From Dehalococcoidia bacterium UBA1151 (lineage in GTDB: Bacteria; Chloroflexota; Dehalococcoidia; Lucifugimonadales; Lucifugimonadaceae), in the NCBI GenBank assembly GCA_002311865.1, contig DBZV01000032.1, positions 1-23,469 of the forward strand: DNA of 23,469 nt, read 5' to 3'. The notes under the pieces were generated by a model. The model was not told where the DNA came from and did not search any database. It worked only from the letters and a program-made list of their open reading frames with translations. Within the stretch, counting starts at the first letter, position 1. Each line of letters begins with the position of its first letter. The position numbers and the translations under genes were made by a program. Below, piece after piece: positions 7,742-14,506 of this stretch.

Positions 7742-8227
7742 ACGTTTCTCGACGCGATCAGGCGTCTCTACGAATACCAGGACAGCATGATGGAGCATGT
7801 CCTGGACACGGCTGAAAACCTTTCCGCTGATGAGTTCATAACCGTGGTCATCCAGGGCCAACCCTCCGTACACCACACCCTTGTTCACGCCTGCGACGTA
7901 CATATATGCCACCTGTCGTTCTGGGATGGAAGTCTGTCGCGAGAAGACTCTATTGCTCGTGAATTCCCACCTGAGAACTATCCTGACGTCGCGGCGGTGC
8001 GTGTGTTCTGGAATCAGGTGCAGGCCGAGACGGATGCGTTCCTGGCCACATTGGCCTCCGACTCCGATCTTGAGAAGATAGATCCGCGAGATGCGGCGAG
8101 TGACAAAGACCGAAAGCTGTGGGAGATGATGCTTCACGTCATCAACCATGGCACGCAGCATCGCAGCGAGGTGGCAATGATGCTGACCATGCTGGGACAT
8201 TCGCCGGGAGATCTAGATCTATTGTAG
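7742..8227 (+). CDS. DinB-fold protein, possible ACG start
   Basis: A DinB/YfiT-like four-helix-bundle protein. Metal-site histidines are likely in VHHTLVHACDVHICHLSFW and in HVINHGTQHRSEVAMML. The first ATG in frame (7787) gives 146 residues, but the frame stays open upstream to a stop at 7730-7732, and that extension reads FLDAIRRLYEYQDS, the usual first-helix sequence of this superfamily. The codon before it is ACG at 7742, four bases after AGGTGG (7732-7737). So the natural start is probably at 7742, either a weak non-ATG start or a mutated ATG. If translation begins at 7787, helix 1 is truncated. It converges with the dehydrogenase gene. Thiol transfer or stress function is possible; substrate unknown. 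Confidence 0.8.
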   Translation, partial: TFLDAIRRLYEYQDSMMEHVLDTAENLSADEFITVVIQGQPSVHHTLVHACDVHICHLSFWDGSLSREDSIAREFPPENYPDVAAVRVFWNQVQAETDAFLATLASDSDLEKIDPRDAASDKDRKLWEMMLHVINHGTQHRSEVAMMLTMLGHSPGDLDLL

Positions 8228-8233
8228 TCGGGA

Positions 8234-8276
8234 GTTCTCAAAATTTTCTGAGGCCATCGAAGGATACTTTGAGAAC
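8234..8276. repeat. Inverted repeat between convergent genes
   Basis: GTTCTCAAA (8234-8242) and TTTGAGAAC (8268-8276) form a perfect 9-bp inverted repeat around a 25-base loop. It sits in the gap between the stop of the DinB-fold gene and the stop of the D-2-hydroxyacid dehydrogenase gene. It could act as a weak terminator or RNA 3'-end stabiliser for either gene; the AT-rich stem, long loop and missing T-tract make classic rho-independent termination unlikely. Confidence 0.4.
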
Positions 8277-8296
8277 GGCATCAACCAGGAATGCGG

Positions 8297-9256
8297 CTAA
8301 GGCTTCAGCACGTTGATGGGCTTGCCGTTCATCCATGCCTGAACGTTTTTCACCGATTCGATCATGAAGTTCTTCAGACTGGCCCGAGTTGAGTAGCCGA
8401 GATGCGGCGCCAGCAGAACGTTATCCAACTTGAGAAGCGGGTGATCAATCGGCAGTGGCTCAATGTCGTAGACATCCAATGCCGCACCGGCGATCTTGTG
8501 CTCCCGCAATGCCGCGATGAGGTCATCCTCGACGATAATCGGCCCTCGTGATGTGTTCACCAGGAAGGCCGATCTCTTCATCAGATCCAGATCTTTCGAA
8601 GTGATCCAGCCGCGGCTGAGATCTGTCAGTGGCACGTGAATGGAGAGCACATCTGAGCGAGCAAACAAGTCGTCCCGCGACACAAGCTCAACATCGTTGG
8701 CAGCGGCGCGTTCTGCATCCAGCGTCGGACCCCACGCAATCACGTCCATATCGAAGAAGTTGCCGAATTGCGAGACGCGCGTTCCAAGACGACCCATCCC
8801 AAGAATCCCGAGCGTTTTGCCGCCCAAGCCTTCAGCGACGCGTGTCTGCCAGTTGCCCCGCCGCATCTGAGCGTCTTCCCAGGCGATGTGGCGCGTCACG
8901 GCGAGCACTAGTGCCCAGGCGAGTTCGGCGGTTGCATTGCCTCGGCCTGGCCCGCCTCCGGTGATGCAGACGGTGATTCCGAGTTCACTAGCTGCAATCT
9001 CATCCACATTTGCCTGCCGCCCGCCAGTGCCCGCGATCAGCTTCAATTTTGGTAATCGGCTCAGCACCTCTCGCGGAAAGCGCGTTCGTTCGCGAGTAGT
9101 CACCAATGCTTCGTAAGGCATCAGACGCTCCACCAGAGCATCGATATCAAGCACCGTGTCGTGGAAGAAATCCACATCAGCGCCTTCTAGCGAATCCCAG
9201 TCGGCCAGTTGCTCTGCAATGCGCCAGTAGTCATCAAGGACGGCAACTCGGACCAT
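8297..9256 (-). CDS. D-2-hydroxyacid dehydrogenase family protein
   Basis: A 319-residue NAD(P)-dependent dehydrogenase of the D-isomer-specific 2-hydroxyacid family, which interconverts 2-keto and D-2-hydroxy acids (phosphoglycerate, glycerate, glyoxylate and others). The Rossmann glycine motif GMGRLG is at residues 153-158. The catalytic triad is visible as Arg237 (NTSRGP), Glu266 (DVYDIEPL) and His285 (APHLGYST). Length is typical for family members lacking the regulatory ACT domain of SerA. The ATG is supported by GGAGTAAGAG about eight bases upstream. It is a single gene, divergent from the pseudouridine synthase gene. The exact substrate cannot be assigned. Confidence 0.92.
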   Translation of the reverse strand: MVRVAVLDDYWRIAEQLADWDSLEGADVDFFHDTVLDIDALVERLMPYEALVTTRERTRFPREVLSRLPKLKLIAGTGGRQANVDEIAASELGITVCITGGGPGRGNATAELAWALVLAVTRHIAWEDAQMRRGNWQTRVAEGLGGKTLGILGMGRLGTRVSQFGNFFDMDVIAWGPTLDAERAAANDVELVSRDDLFARSDVLSIHVPLTDLSRGWITSKDLDLMKRSAFLVNTSRGPIIVEDDLIAALREHKIAGAALDVYDIEPLPIDHPLLKLDNVLLAPHLGYSTRASLKNFMIESVKNVQAWMNGKPINVLKP

Positions 9257-9374
9257 TTCTCTTACTCCAAACTCAACTGTAATTCGGCATTCGTAAAATT
9301 GGCGTGCGGCTGATTATGACAGGTTGGACTCGCATAGCCGTATGCCTCCTCCGTGGGATAGATTTAGAAGAACA

Positions 9375-10070
9375 ATGACCGAACGACTTCAGAAGATATT
9401 TTCAGCCGCTGGTATCGCATCCCGAAGAAAGTCTGAGCAACTTATCTCAGCGGGGCGGGTGCAGGTAAACGGCAAGACCGCATCCCTTGGCGATAGGGCT
9501 GACCCCGCCCAGGATGAGATCACTCTCGATGGCAATCCCGTCGTCGCTCAGTCCAAGCTCTACATCGCGCTCAACAAGCCATCGGGCTACATCACGACTT
9601 TGGACGATCCACAGAACCGGCCGACCGTGATGGATCTGATCGATGTGCCCAGTCGCGTCTATCCGGTGGGACGCCTGGATATCGAAACTGAGGGACTTCT
9701 GCTCTTCACCAACGATGGCGACTTCGCCGAGCGAGCAGCCCACCCGCGCTACGAGGTAGAGAAAACATATGTCGCGCATCTGGAGTTAGCGCTACCACCA
9801 GCCGTGCTGGCGCAGATGTCGCGCGGGATCCGGCTATCCGATGGCATGGCAAAGGGCTCCAACATGCAGTTCCTCACCCGCGATCGCACGGTGGTTGAAC
9901 TGACAATCCATGATGGACGCAACCGAATTGTGCGCAGGATGTTTGAGGCAATGGGAGCGCCCGCAGTGAAGCTCAAGCGGATTCGCGTGGGGTCCATAAT
10001 GCTTGGCGATCTTGAGCCTGGCAAGTGGCGAGACCTCACTATGGATGAGTTACGCGCAATGGGCGGCTAA
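9375..10070 (+). CDS. rluB: RluB/RsuA-family pseudouridine synthase
   Basis: A 231-residue enzyme converting a uridine in rRNA to pseudouridine. Residues 1-60 are an S4 RNA-binding domain (ERLQKIFSAAGIASRRKSEQ), followed by the catalytic domain with the family motif GRLDIETEGLLLFTNDGD, in which Asp102 is the catalytic aspartate. The C-terminal GRNRIVRRMFEAMG is the usual second signature. An upstream ATG at 9324 would add 17 residues of poor quality; the start at 9375 gives the S4 domain directly and has a purine-rich AGAAG just upstream. Its last four bases overlap the stop of the convergent response-regulator gene. RluB (23S U2605) is the likeliest assignment; RsuA or RluE/F is possible. 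Confidence 0.88.
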   Translation: MTERLQKIFSAAGIASRRKSEQLISAGRVQVNGKTASLGDRADPAQDEITLDGNPVVAQSKLYIALNKPSGYITTLDDPQNRPTVMDLIDVPSRVYPVGRLDIETEGLLLFTNDGDFAERAAHPRYEVEKTYVAHLELALPPAVLAQMSRGIRLSDGMAKGSNMQFLTRDRTVVELTIHDGRNRIVRRMFEAMGAPAVKLKRIRVGSIMLGDLEPGKWRDLTMDELRAMGG

Positions 10071-10732
10071 CGCCCGCCTCTACCGCCTCCGAAAATTCCT
10101 CGTTTAGCGGCGAAAGCGGCGGCCTCACTGCGCCTGGAGAGACCCAGTTTGCTCAGCACATGGCTGACGTGGTTTCGAACCGTGTTCGGGCTCAACACCA
10201 GCCGCTCCGCAATCTCCGTGTTCGTGAGTCCCTCAGCGATAAGCGATAGAACTTCACGCTCGCGCTCCGAAAGCTCCGCCACGTCATCGTCCTCATGCCC
10301 TTCCACAAGACGTCTGATCTGATCAAGTATTTTTCCAGTCACCGCAGGGTCAAGCATCGACTCGCCAGCCGCGGCCGATCTGATCGCGGAGACGATCGCC
10401 CGGGGTGCGGTATTCTTGAGCAAGTAGCCGCTGGCACCGGCCATGATTGCAGAGAGGACAGCTTCCTGCTTGGTGTGTGACGTAAGCATCACGACGCTGG
10501 TTTGAGGTGAGGCCTCTTTTACCTGGCGGCATGCCTCAATTCCGTCGATGCCCGGCAGCAGAATGTCCATTAGGATCACGTCCGGCTGCATGGTGGTCGC
10601 AATCTGCACCGCAGATTCACCGTCCTCGGCCTGGGCGACGATAGAGATGTCATCTTCAGTTTCCAGCGCGGCCACCAGACCAAGCCTGACCACTTCGTGA
10701 TCATCAACCAGCATTACTCTGATATTAGCCAT
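10067..10732 (-). CDS. NarL/FixJ-family response regulator with LuxR-type HTH
   Basis: A 221-residue two-component response regulator. The receiver domain (residues 4-120) has the acidic pair Asp10-Asp11, phospho-acceptor Asp56 (VILMDILLPG), Thr84 (MLTSH) and Lys106 (GYLLKN). The LuxR/GerE helix-turn-helix (about 153-215) contains LSEREREVLSLIAEG and NTEIAERLVLSPNTVRNHV. All key residues are intact. It starts six bases after the end of the broken histidine-kinase gene, with AAAAGG as ribosome-binding site, an arrangement typical of kinase-regulator pairs such as LiaSR or NarXL. It is probably the last gene of the 15057-10067 operon. With the kinase disrupted it may be an orphan, or be phosphorylated by another kinase. 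Confidence 0.95.
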   Translation of the reverse strand: MANIRVMLVDDHEVVRLGLVAALETEDDISIVAQAEDGESAVQIATTMQPDVILMDILLPGIDGIEACRQVKEASPQTSVVMLTSHTKQEAVLSAIMAGASGYLLKNTAPRAIVSAIRSAAAGESMLDPAVTGKILDQIRRLVEGHEDDDVAELSEREREVLSLIAEGLTNTEIAERLVLSPNTVRNHVSHVLSKLGLSRRSEAAAFAAKRGIFGGGRGGR

Positions 10733-10738
10733 CGCCTT

Positions 10739-11982
10739 TTAGCCCTCACTAGGCCCCGTGATCGGAACGATCACTTCAACTCTTGTGCCCTCACCCGGAC
10801 TGCTGACGATACCAGCCTTCCCACCAAGCTCCTGAGCCCGAGTCGTAATACTCTCCAGTCCGAATCCGTTTCTTACCCCCTCGATATCGAACCCCCTGCC
10901 ATCATCGGAGACGCACAGGGTTACGCCGGTCTCCGAATACGAAAGGCGAACTTCTACCTGCGCCGCGCCGGAGTGCTTCAGCACGTTAGCCAGCGCCTTC
11001 TGCAAGATTCAGCAGAGCTGAGCCTCGGACTCAATAGACACATCCAATCGCGTTCCGTCGACGGTTAGCTCAACTGGGATTTCTGTGATGCTCTCGAACT
11101 CGGAACAGAGGTTTTCCATCACCCATGTAACTCCCCTTCTCCGGCCAGCATAGGGCTCAAGTCGTGCATGTAGTGGCGCGCCTCAAGGAGAATTGCGCGC
11201 GAAAGCGGAACCAACTTGGCGAGCCGGGTGCTGATCAGAACTGGTGCAATTCGCTCCGCCTCGGTTGCCACCGACGAAAGTTGTAACGTGAGGGCGTAGA
11301 GCGATTGAACCAGCCCATCGTGGATCTCTCGCCTGATCCGGAAACGCTGCTCCGCCGCCGCAAGCTCTGCATCTTGCGCCTTCTTTGCAAGCTGCAAATT
11401 TTCATTGGCAACATCGCGCTCAGCGGCAATGGCTTCAGCGCGGCGCCCACGCTCAATTCGCATCACTAGATTCGCCGCGATCACGATCGCGAACATCACG
11501 AATACCCGCGTGGCGAGTGAGCGTTCCTCTCTGGCGTCGATATCGATGCCCGGGTGCAACAGAATTGAGATGAGTGAATAACCCACCGCCGTCAACGTGG
11601 TCAGGAGGATGCTGAGTCGGGCAGATGAGACTACGAGCGCCAGACCGACCAGAGCGGGTTAGGACACAACGAAGAAATTGTTGTCGAAGCGACCCGTAAT
11701 CGCCACTCCGGCCGTAATGGCGACAACATCAGCGATGCTCATGCCCACCGCTATACGGCGACTCATGTGCCAACCGCGATGGAGCCTCCAGTGTAGCCAG
11801 CCATTGAGGATGATCACGCCCACGCCGATGAGATCCACAAACAGCAGCGACAGGACCATATCGGCGCGCCAGTGGTTGATGACCAGCCAGGCCACGATAA
11901 CGAACCACCGGACCACGACCACGATGCGCTGCATGTAGCGGTAATCCTCGAAGTCGGCGTAGGCAGGTTGTGATTCAGCCAT
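10739..11982 (-). pseudogene. Disrupted membrane sensor histidine kinase (HisKA_3 type)
   Basis: Read continuously, this stretch encodes one sensor kinase: several transmembrane spans (VVVVRWFVIVAWLVI onward), a short coiled-coil linker, a HisKA_3 dimerisation domain (phospho-His in REIHDGLVQSLYAL), and a HATPase with N-box ALANVLKHSG, G1 box SDDGRGFD and G2 box NGFGLESI. Three lesions break it: TAA at 11659-11661, in the place where the two paralogues upstream have Phe or Met before Pro; a lost base in the C-run 11122-11124 (CAT-GGG-TGA, restored to HGVMEN if one G is added); and TGA at 11009-11011 where CGA (Arg) would fit. Frames before and after the TAA are the same. Conserved catalytic boxes suggest very recent loss or sequence error. 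The ATG at 11982 is the likely start; a TTG at 12003 is possible. Confidence 0.85.
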
Positions 11983-12044
11983 GGGTTCTTGCGAAGCTCC
12001 CAATTGAGCGTAATTCTAGTCTCTTCACCATCATCGTCACGACG

Positions 12045-13145
12045 CTATATGGGTTCTCCTGGCACGTCCGCCGGGTCTCCGGGGAACAAATTCGCCACTT
12101 CTCTAAGGGTGTCAGACGCCTTGACTAGATCCACATCCTGCACATCCTCACCGGACTCAAGCAACTCAAGCCTGGCCTCTCTGATGGAACGCTCACAGGT
12201 CTCAACCTTCGTCAGTTGCTCCTCAACAACGCCACACACCTCGTCGCCATCCGTCCAATCGAGGCCGTCTGGCATCGTCAGCGTCGACCCGTAAGCGTTG
12301 CTGAGATTGGTCAGACCGTGCCGGCATACGAGTTCGTTCAAGATCACCAGACGGGCACCGTCGCGATGCTCGCGCAGGTCGGAACGATCAAGCAGCGATT
12401 TTAGCTGCTGGTACTCAAAGAGCAGTCCCTGGCCAGCTCTCATTCCGCGCTCAAGAGGGATGTTGCGAGTATCGTCTGTGGCAGTCTCAATCGCTCTAGA
12501 GTATCGGCGAATCAGGCTCGTTGCCTGGCGCTCCGCGAATGTCGATGACTCTGTTGATTCCGACTCGATGCCGGAGATCCGGCCGGTTGCCTGCGCTTTC
12601 GTCTCCAGATTCCGCCCCATCACCCGTGCGCGGTCGATAGCCCTGCCGAGCCGGTGCAATCCCGTGCCAAACCCGGCGAGCGCCTCTTCCGCAGATCCCC
12701 TGGCCTGATGAGATGCATCGGTCGCGTCGTCGATCTCCCGAGTGATCGCGCCCCTTCTGAGGCTGGCGATCAGACGTCGTTCTGAGAGTAGCAACGACTC
12801 ATGCTCGTCCTGCAGCCTCTGGATTTTCCTGTCCAACGCGCTCAGCTCATCCGACAGTTCAACCTGCAACTCCAGGGCGTAATGCCGCGGCATCTCAGGT
12901 TGCTCGATTGAACCTGAGCTGACCTCCTCAATCTTCTCCAAGCTCGACCTGGCTCGGGCCGCCATCTCCATCAGACGGTCGATAGCTTTCCTCACCTCCA
13001 GCCGCGCCTCCTTGAGGCGAGATATCGACTCCAGATGCGGTTCCAGCGGACTGGAGTGCATGGTGCCGGGATCCCTGGCGGTCTCACCGAGGGCGGCGAT
13101 CCGCCCCCGGGTCCAGTTGATTCCCCCACTTATGAAACGTCCCAT
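12045..13145 (-). CDS. Long coiled-coil protein, possibly PspA/IM30-like
   Basis: A 366-residue soluble protein, predominantly helical with long heptad-like stretches (residues about 38-190), rich in Arg, Glu and Leu. Its beginning, MGRFISGGINWTRGRIAALG followed by an ARDP turn, and the spacing of later helices (LDRKIQRLQDEHESLLLSERR, then ARFESF-like LAGFGTGLHRL) resemble the PspA/IM30/Vipp1 plan, but I see no decisive signature, so this is inference. The C-terminal 170 residues (from about ESTESSTFAERQATSLIRRY) look like a separate helical domain with no recognised family. No membrane span is seen. GGGAG precedes the ATG by eight bases, directly after a strong hairpin. It lies between the kinase-free membrane sensors and the kinase in one operon. 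Confidence 0.75.
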   Translation of the reverse strand: MGRFISGGINWTRGRIAALGETARDPGTMHSSPLEPHLESISRLKEARLEVRKAIDRLMEMAARARSSLEKIEEVSSGSIEQPEMPRHYALELQVELSDELSALDRKIQRLQDEHESLLLSERRLIASLRRGAITREIDDATDASHQARGSAEEALAGFGTGLHRLGRAIDRARVMGRNLETKAQATGRISGIESESTESSTFAERQATSLIRRYSRAIETATDDTRNIPLERGMRAGQGLLFEYQQLKSLLDRSDLREHRDGARLVILNELVCRHGLTNLSNAYGSTLTMPDGLDWTDGDEVCGVVEEQLTKVETCERSIREARLELLESGEDVQDVDLVKASDTLREVANLFPGDPADVPGEPI

Positions 13146-13158
13146 GATTCATCTCCCA

Positions 13159-13178
13159 GGGCGGCCACCCGGCCGCCC
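13159..13178 (-). promoter_or_regulatory. GC hairpin just upstream of the coiled-coil gene's ribosome-binding site
   Basis: In the sense (minus) strand GGGCGGCC-GGGT-GGCCGCCC forms an eight-pair stem with a four-base loop, ending one base before the Shine-Dalgarno GGGAGA of the 366-residue coiled-coil gene. No T-tract follows, so it is not a normal terminator. It may set differential expression within the operon by blocking exonucleases or modulating ribosome access; that role is inferred. Confidence 0.5.
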
Positions 13179-13224
13179 TTCATCCCAAACTCAACGCCGC
13201 TCAACTCTGCAACGCAGGCGCTTG

Positions 13225-13803
13225 CTAGTGTCGGCGCTCACGCTGCACCTTCCAGAAGTACGTCCCCATCCCACCAATCGCCAGCATCACGATTACTCGC
13301 GTGACCAATGACTCGGCATCCAGTGAGGTTCCCAGGGGCTCTGTTGCGGTGTCTGTTCCGGCGACGATGCACGCCGCTACGTAGGCCGCTCCGGTTGCAG
13401 CGGTGAACACCACTGCGAACTTTCGCGCGCAGACGAAAGAGAACGCTGCCAGAACCGGGAAGTAGAGCACGTAGAACTGACTGTCCAGCCCTCTGAACTC
13501 CTCGCTCGGGCCAATGATCACAACTGCTGTGATCAGGAGCACATCGATCACGCTGCTCAGGCTCACGAGGGCCAGGTTTGCTGGCTTGTTCACTAGCCGC
13601 CCGCCGTGCAAGTAGAAGTTGACTACCATGAGCCCCACGACCGGCGCCATGCCGTATGCAAGCTCCGAGGTGGACTCCGCTGCCATCATCACCAGGGCCG
13701 TCCCTGCTGCGACGACGAACCATCTTGCCCAGTTGATAACTACCTGGCCGTAGAAGACATCTTCGGCCGCTTCACGTTCGGTTCTGCTTACTGTTTCCTG
13801 CAT
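13225..13803 (-). CDS. Kinase-free multi-span membrane sensor protein 1
   Basis: A 192-residue integral membrane protein with about six transmembrane segments (near residues 22-40, 50-68, 80-98, 110-127, 133-150 and 165-185). It resembles the sensor half of the disrupted kinase nearby: ARWFVV in span 1, NFYLHGGR after span 2, FYVLYFPVL in span 4 (the kinase has FFVVS-stop-PAL), and SLVTRVIVMLAI in the last span (kinase SLATRVFVMFAI). It ends WKVQRERRH right after the last span, with no HisKA or HATPase domain. ATG at 13803 follows the preceding gene's TGA by one base, so translation is coupled and the gene appears intact. Function inferred: membrane-state sensing or partnering with the kinase. 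Confidence 0.82.
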   Translation of the reverse strand: MQETVSRTEREAAEDVFYGQVVINWARWFVVAAGTALVMMAAESTSELAYGMAPVVGLMVVNFYLHGGRLVNKPANLALVSLSSVIDVLLITAVVIIGPSEEFRGLDSQFYVLYFPVLAAFSFVCARKFAVVFTAATGAAYVAACIVAGTDTATEPLGTSLDAESLVTRVIVMLAIGGMGTYFWKVQRERRH

Positions 13804-13804
13804 T

Positions 13805-14506
13805 TCAACCCGCCTTCACATCGGCTGAGTGAGATTCCAGCGATTCAAACTGATTACTCACCTGCCGCTCAAGTTGTTCGATCTGCGCTTCCCGCGTTCG
13901 GCGTTCGGCCTCTAACCTCCAGTAGACGTTCCCGCAAAGAGGAATCGCGGCCAGGGTCAACACGTGAGCCAGGACAGTTGTCGGAATGTTGGAAATCACT
14001 TCCAGGTCCGAAATCTGAACCACAGACACCGATCCATACGCGGCGATTGCCAGTGCAGAGAAGAAAAACGTGTCACGTGTTTGAAACGTGACTGAGAGTG
14101 CCAGCAACGCCGGCATGTAGAACACGTAGATGCTGGATGGATAACTCCCAGCCATCGCCAGCACCACGGTCACCGCGATGATGTCGGCCACGCTTGCTGC
14201 GTAGACGATCACCTTCTTGATGGGTTTGTTTCGCGCTGTTTCCACATGCAGGAAGAAGTTTCCAACTGCCATGCCAAGAATCAGGACGACCGTTACTTCA
14301 AGGGTAACCAGGCCGTCAGGATTCCAGAGCGGCAGGCCAAACCTGGCGATGATAAGCAACCAGCGGGCGTAGATGATCACGGGCAAGCCGTGTCTCACAT
14401 CTTCGCTGACCATCTCGTCTTCGTTATTTATTGGTACGGGGGAGTGCCGCACATCGGAAACTTCGCCTTCGCCCCACCTGTACTGGGGTGTAGCTTGCGT
14501 AGTCAT
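13805..14506 (-). CDS. Kinase-free multi-span membrane sensor protein 2 with C-terminal coiled coil
   Basis: A 233-residue membrane protein, paralogous to its downstream neighbour and to the sensor half of the disrupted kinase. After about 45 soluble residues come about six spans, with IYARWLLIIARF in span 1, VGNFFLHVE after span 2, and IYVFYMPALLAL in span 4, matching the related motifs. The C-terminus is a short coiled coil (RLEAERRTREAQIEQLERQV), the position a kinase linker would occupy, but no kinase domain follows. Its ATG overlaps the stop of the upstream coiled-coil gene as ATGA, and one base separates its stop from the next start. A direct physical partnership with the neighbouring coiled-coil proteins is plausible but not shown. 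Confidence 0.82.
   Translation of the reverse strand: MTTQATPQYRWGEGEVSDVRHSPVPINNEDEMVSEDVRHGLPVIIYARWLLIIARFGLPLWNPDGLVTLEVTVVLILGMAVGNFFLHVETARNKPIKKVIVYAASVADIIAVTVVLAMAGSYPSSIYVFYMPALLALSVTFQTRDTFFFSALAIAAYGSVSVVQISDLEVISNIPTTVLAHVLTLAAIPLCGNVYWRLEAERRTREAQIEQLERQVSNQFESLESHSADVKAG

Noticed and set aside
7529..8200. 223-codon minus-strand ORF opposite the second DinB-fold gene
   Set aside because: The plus-strand frame has the DinB histidine motifs; the antisense frame has no recognisable features or ribosome-binding site.
10739..11982. Programmed frameshift or stop-codon recoding to make the kinase
   Set aside because: Two different stop codons (TAA and TGA) plus a frameshift would all need recoding, and no slippery site with a downstream structure or SECIS-like element was found.
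10739..12003. Three separate short genes in the kinase region
   Set aside because: The pieces join in order into a single kinase with sensor, DHp and ATPase parts; calling them separate genes would hide the disruption.
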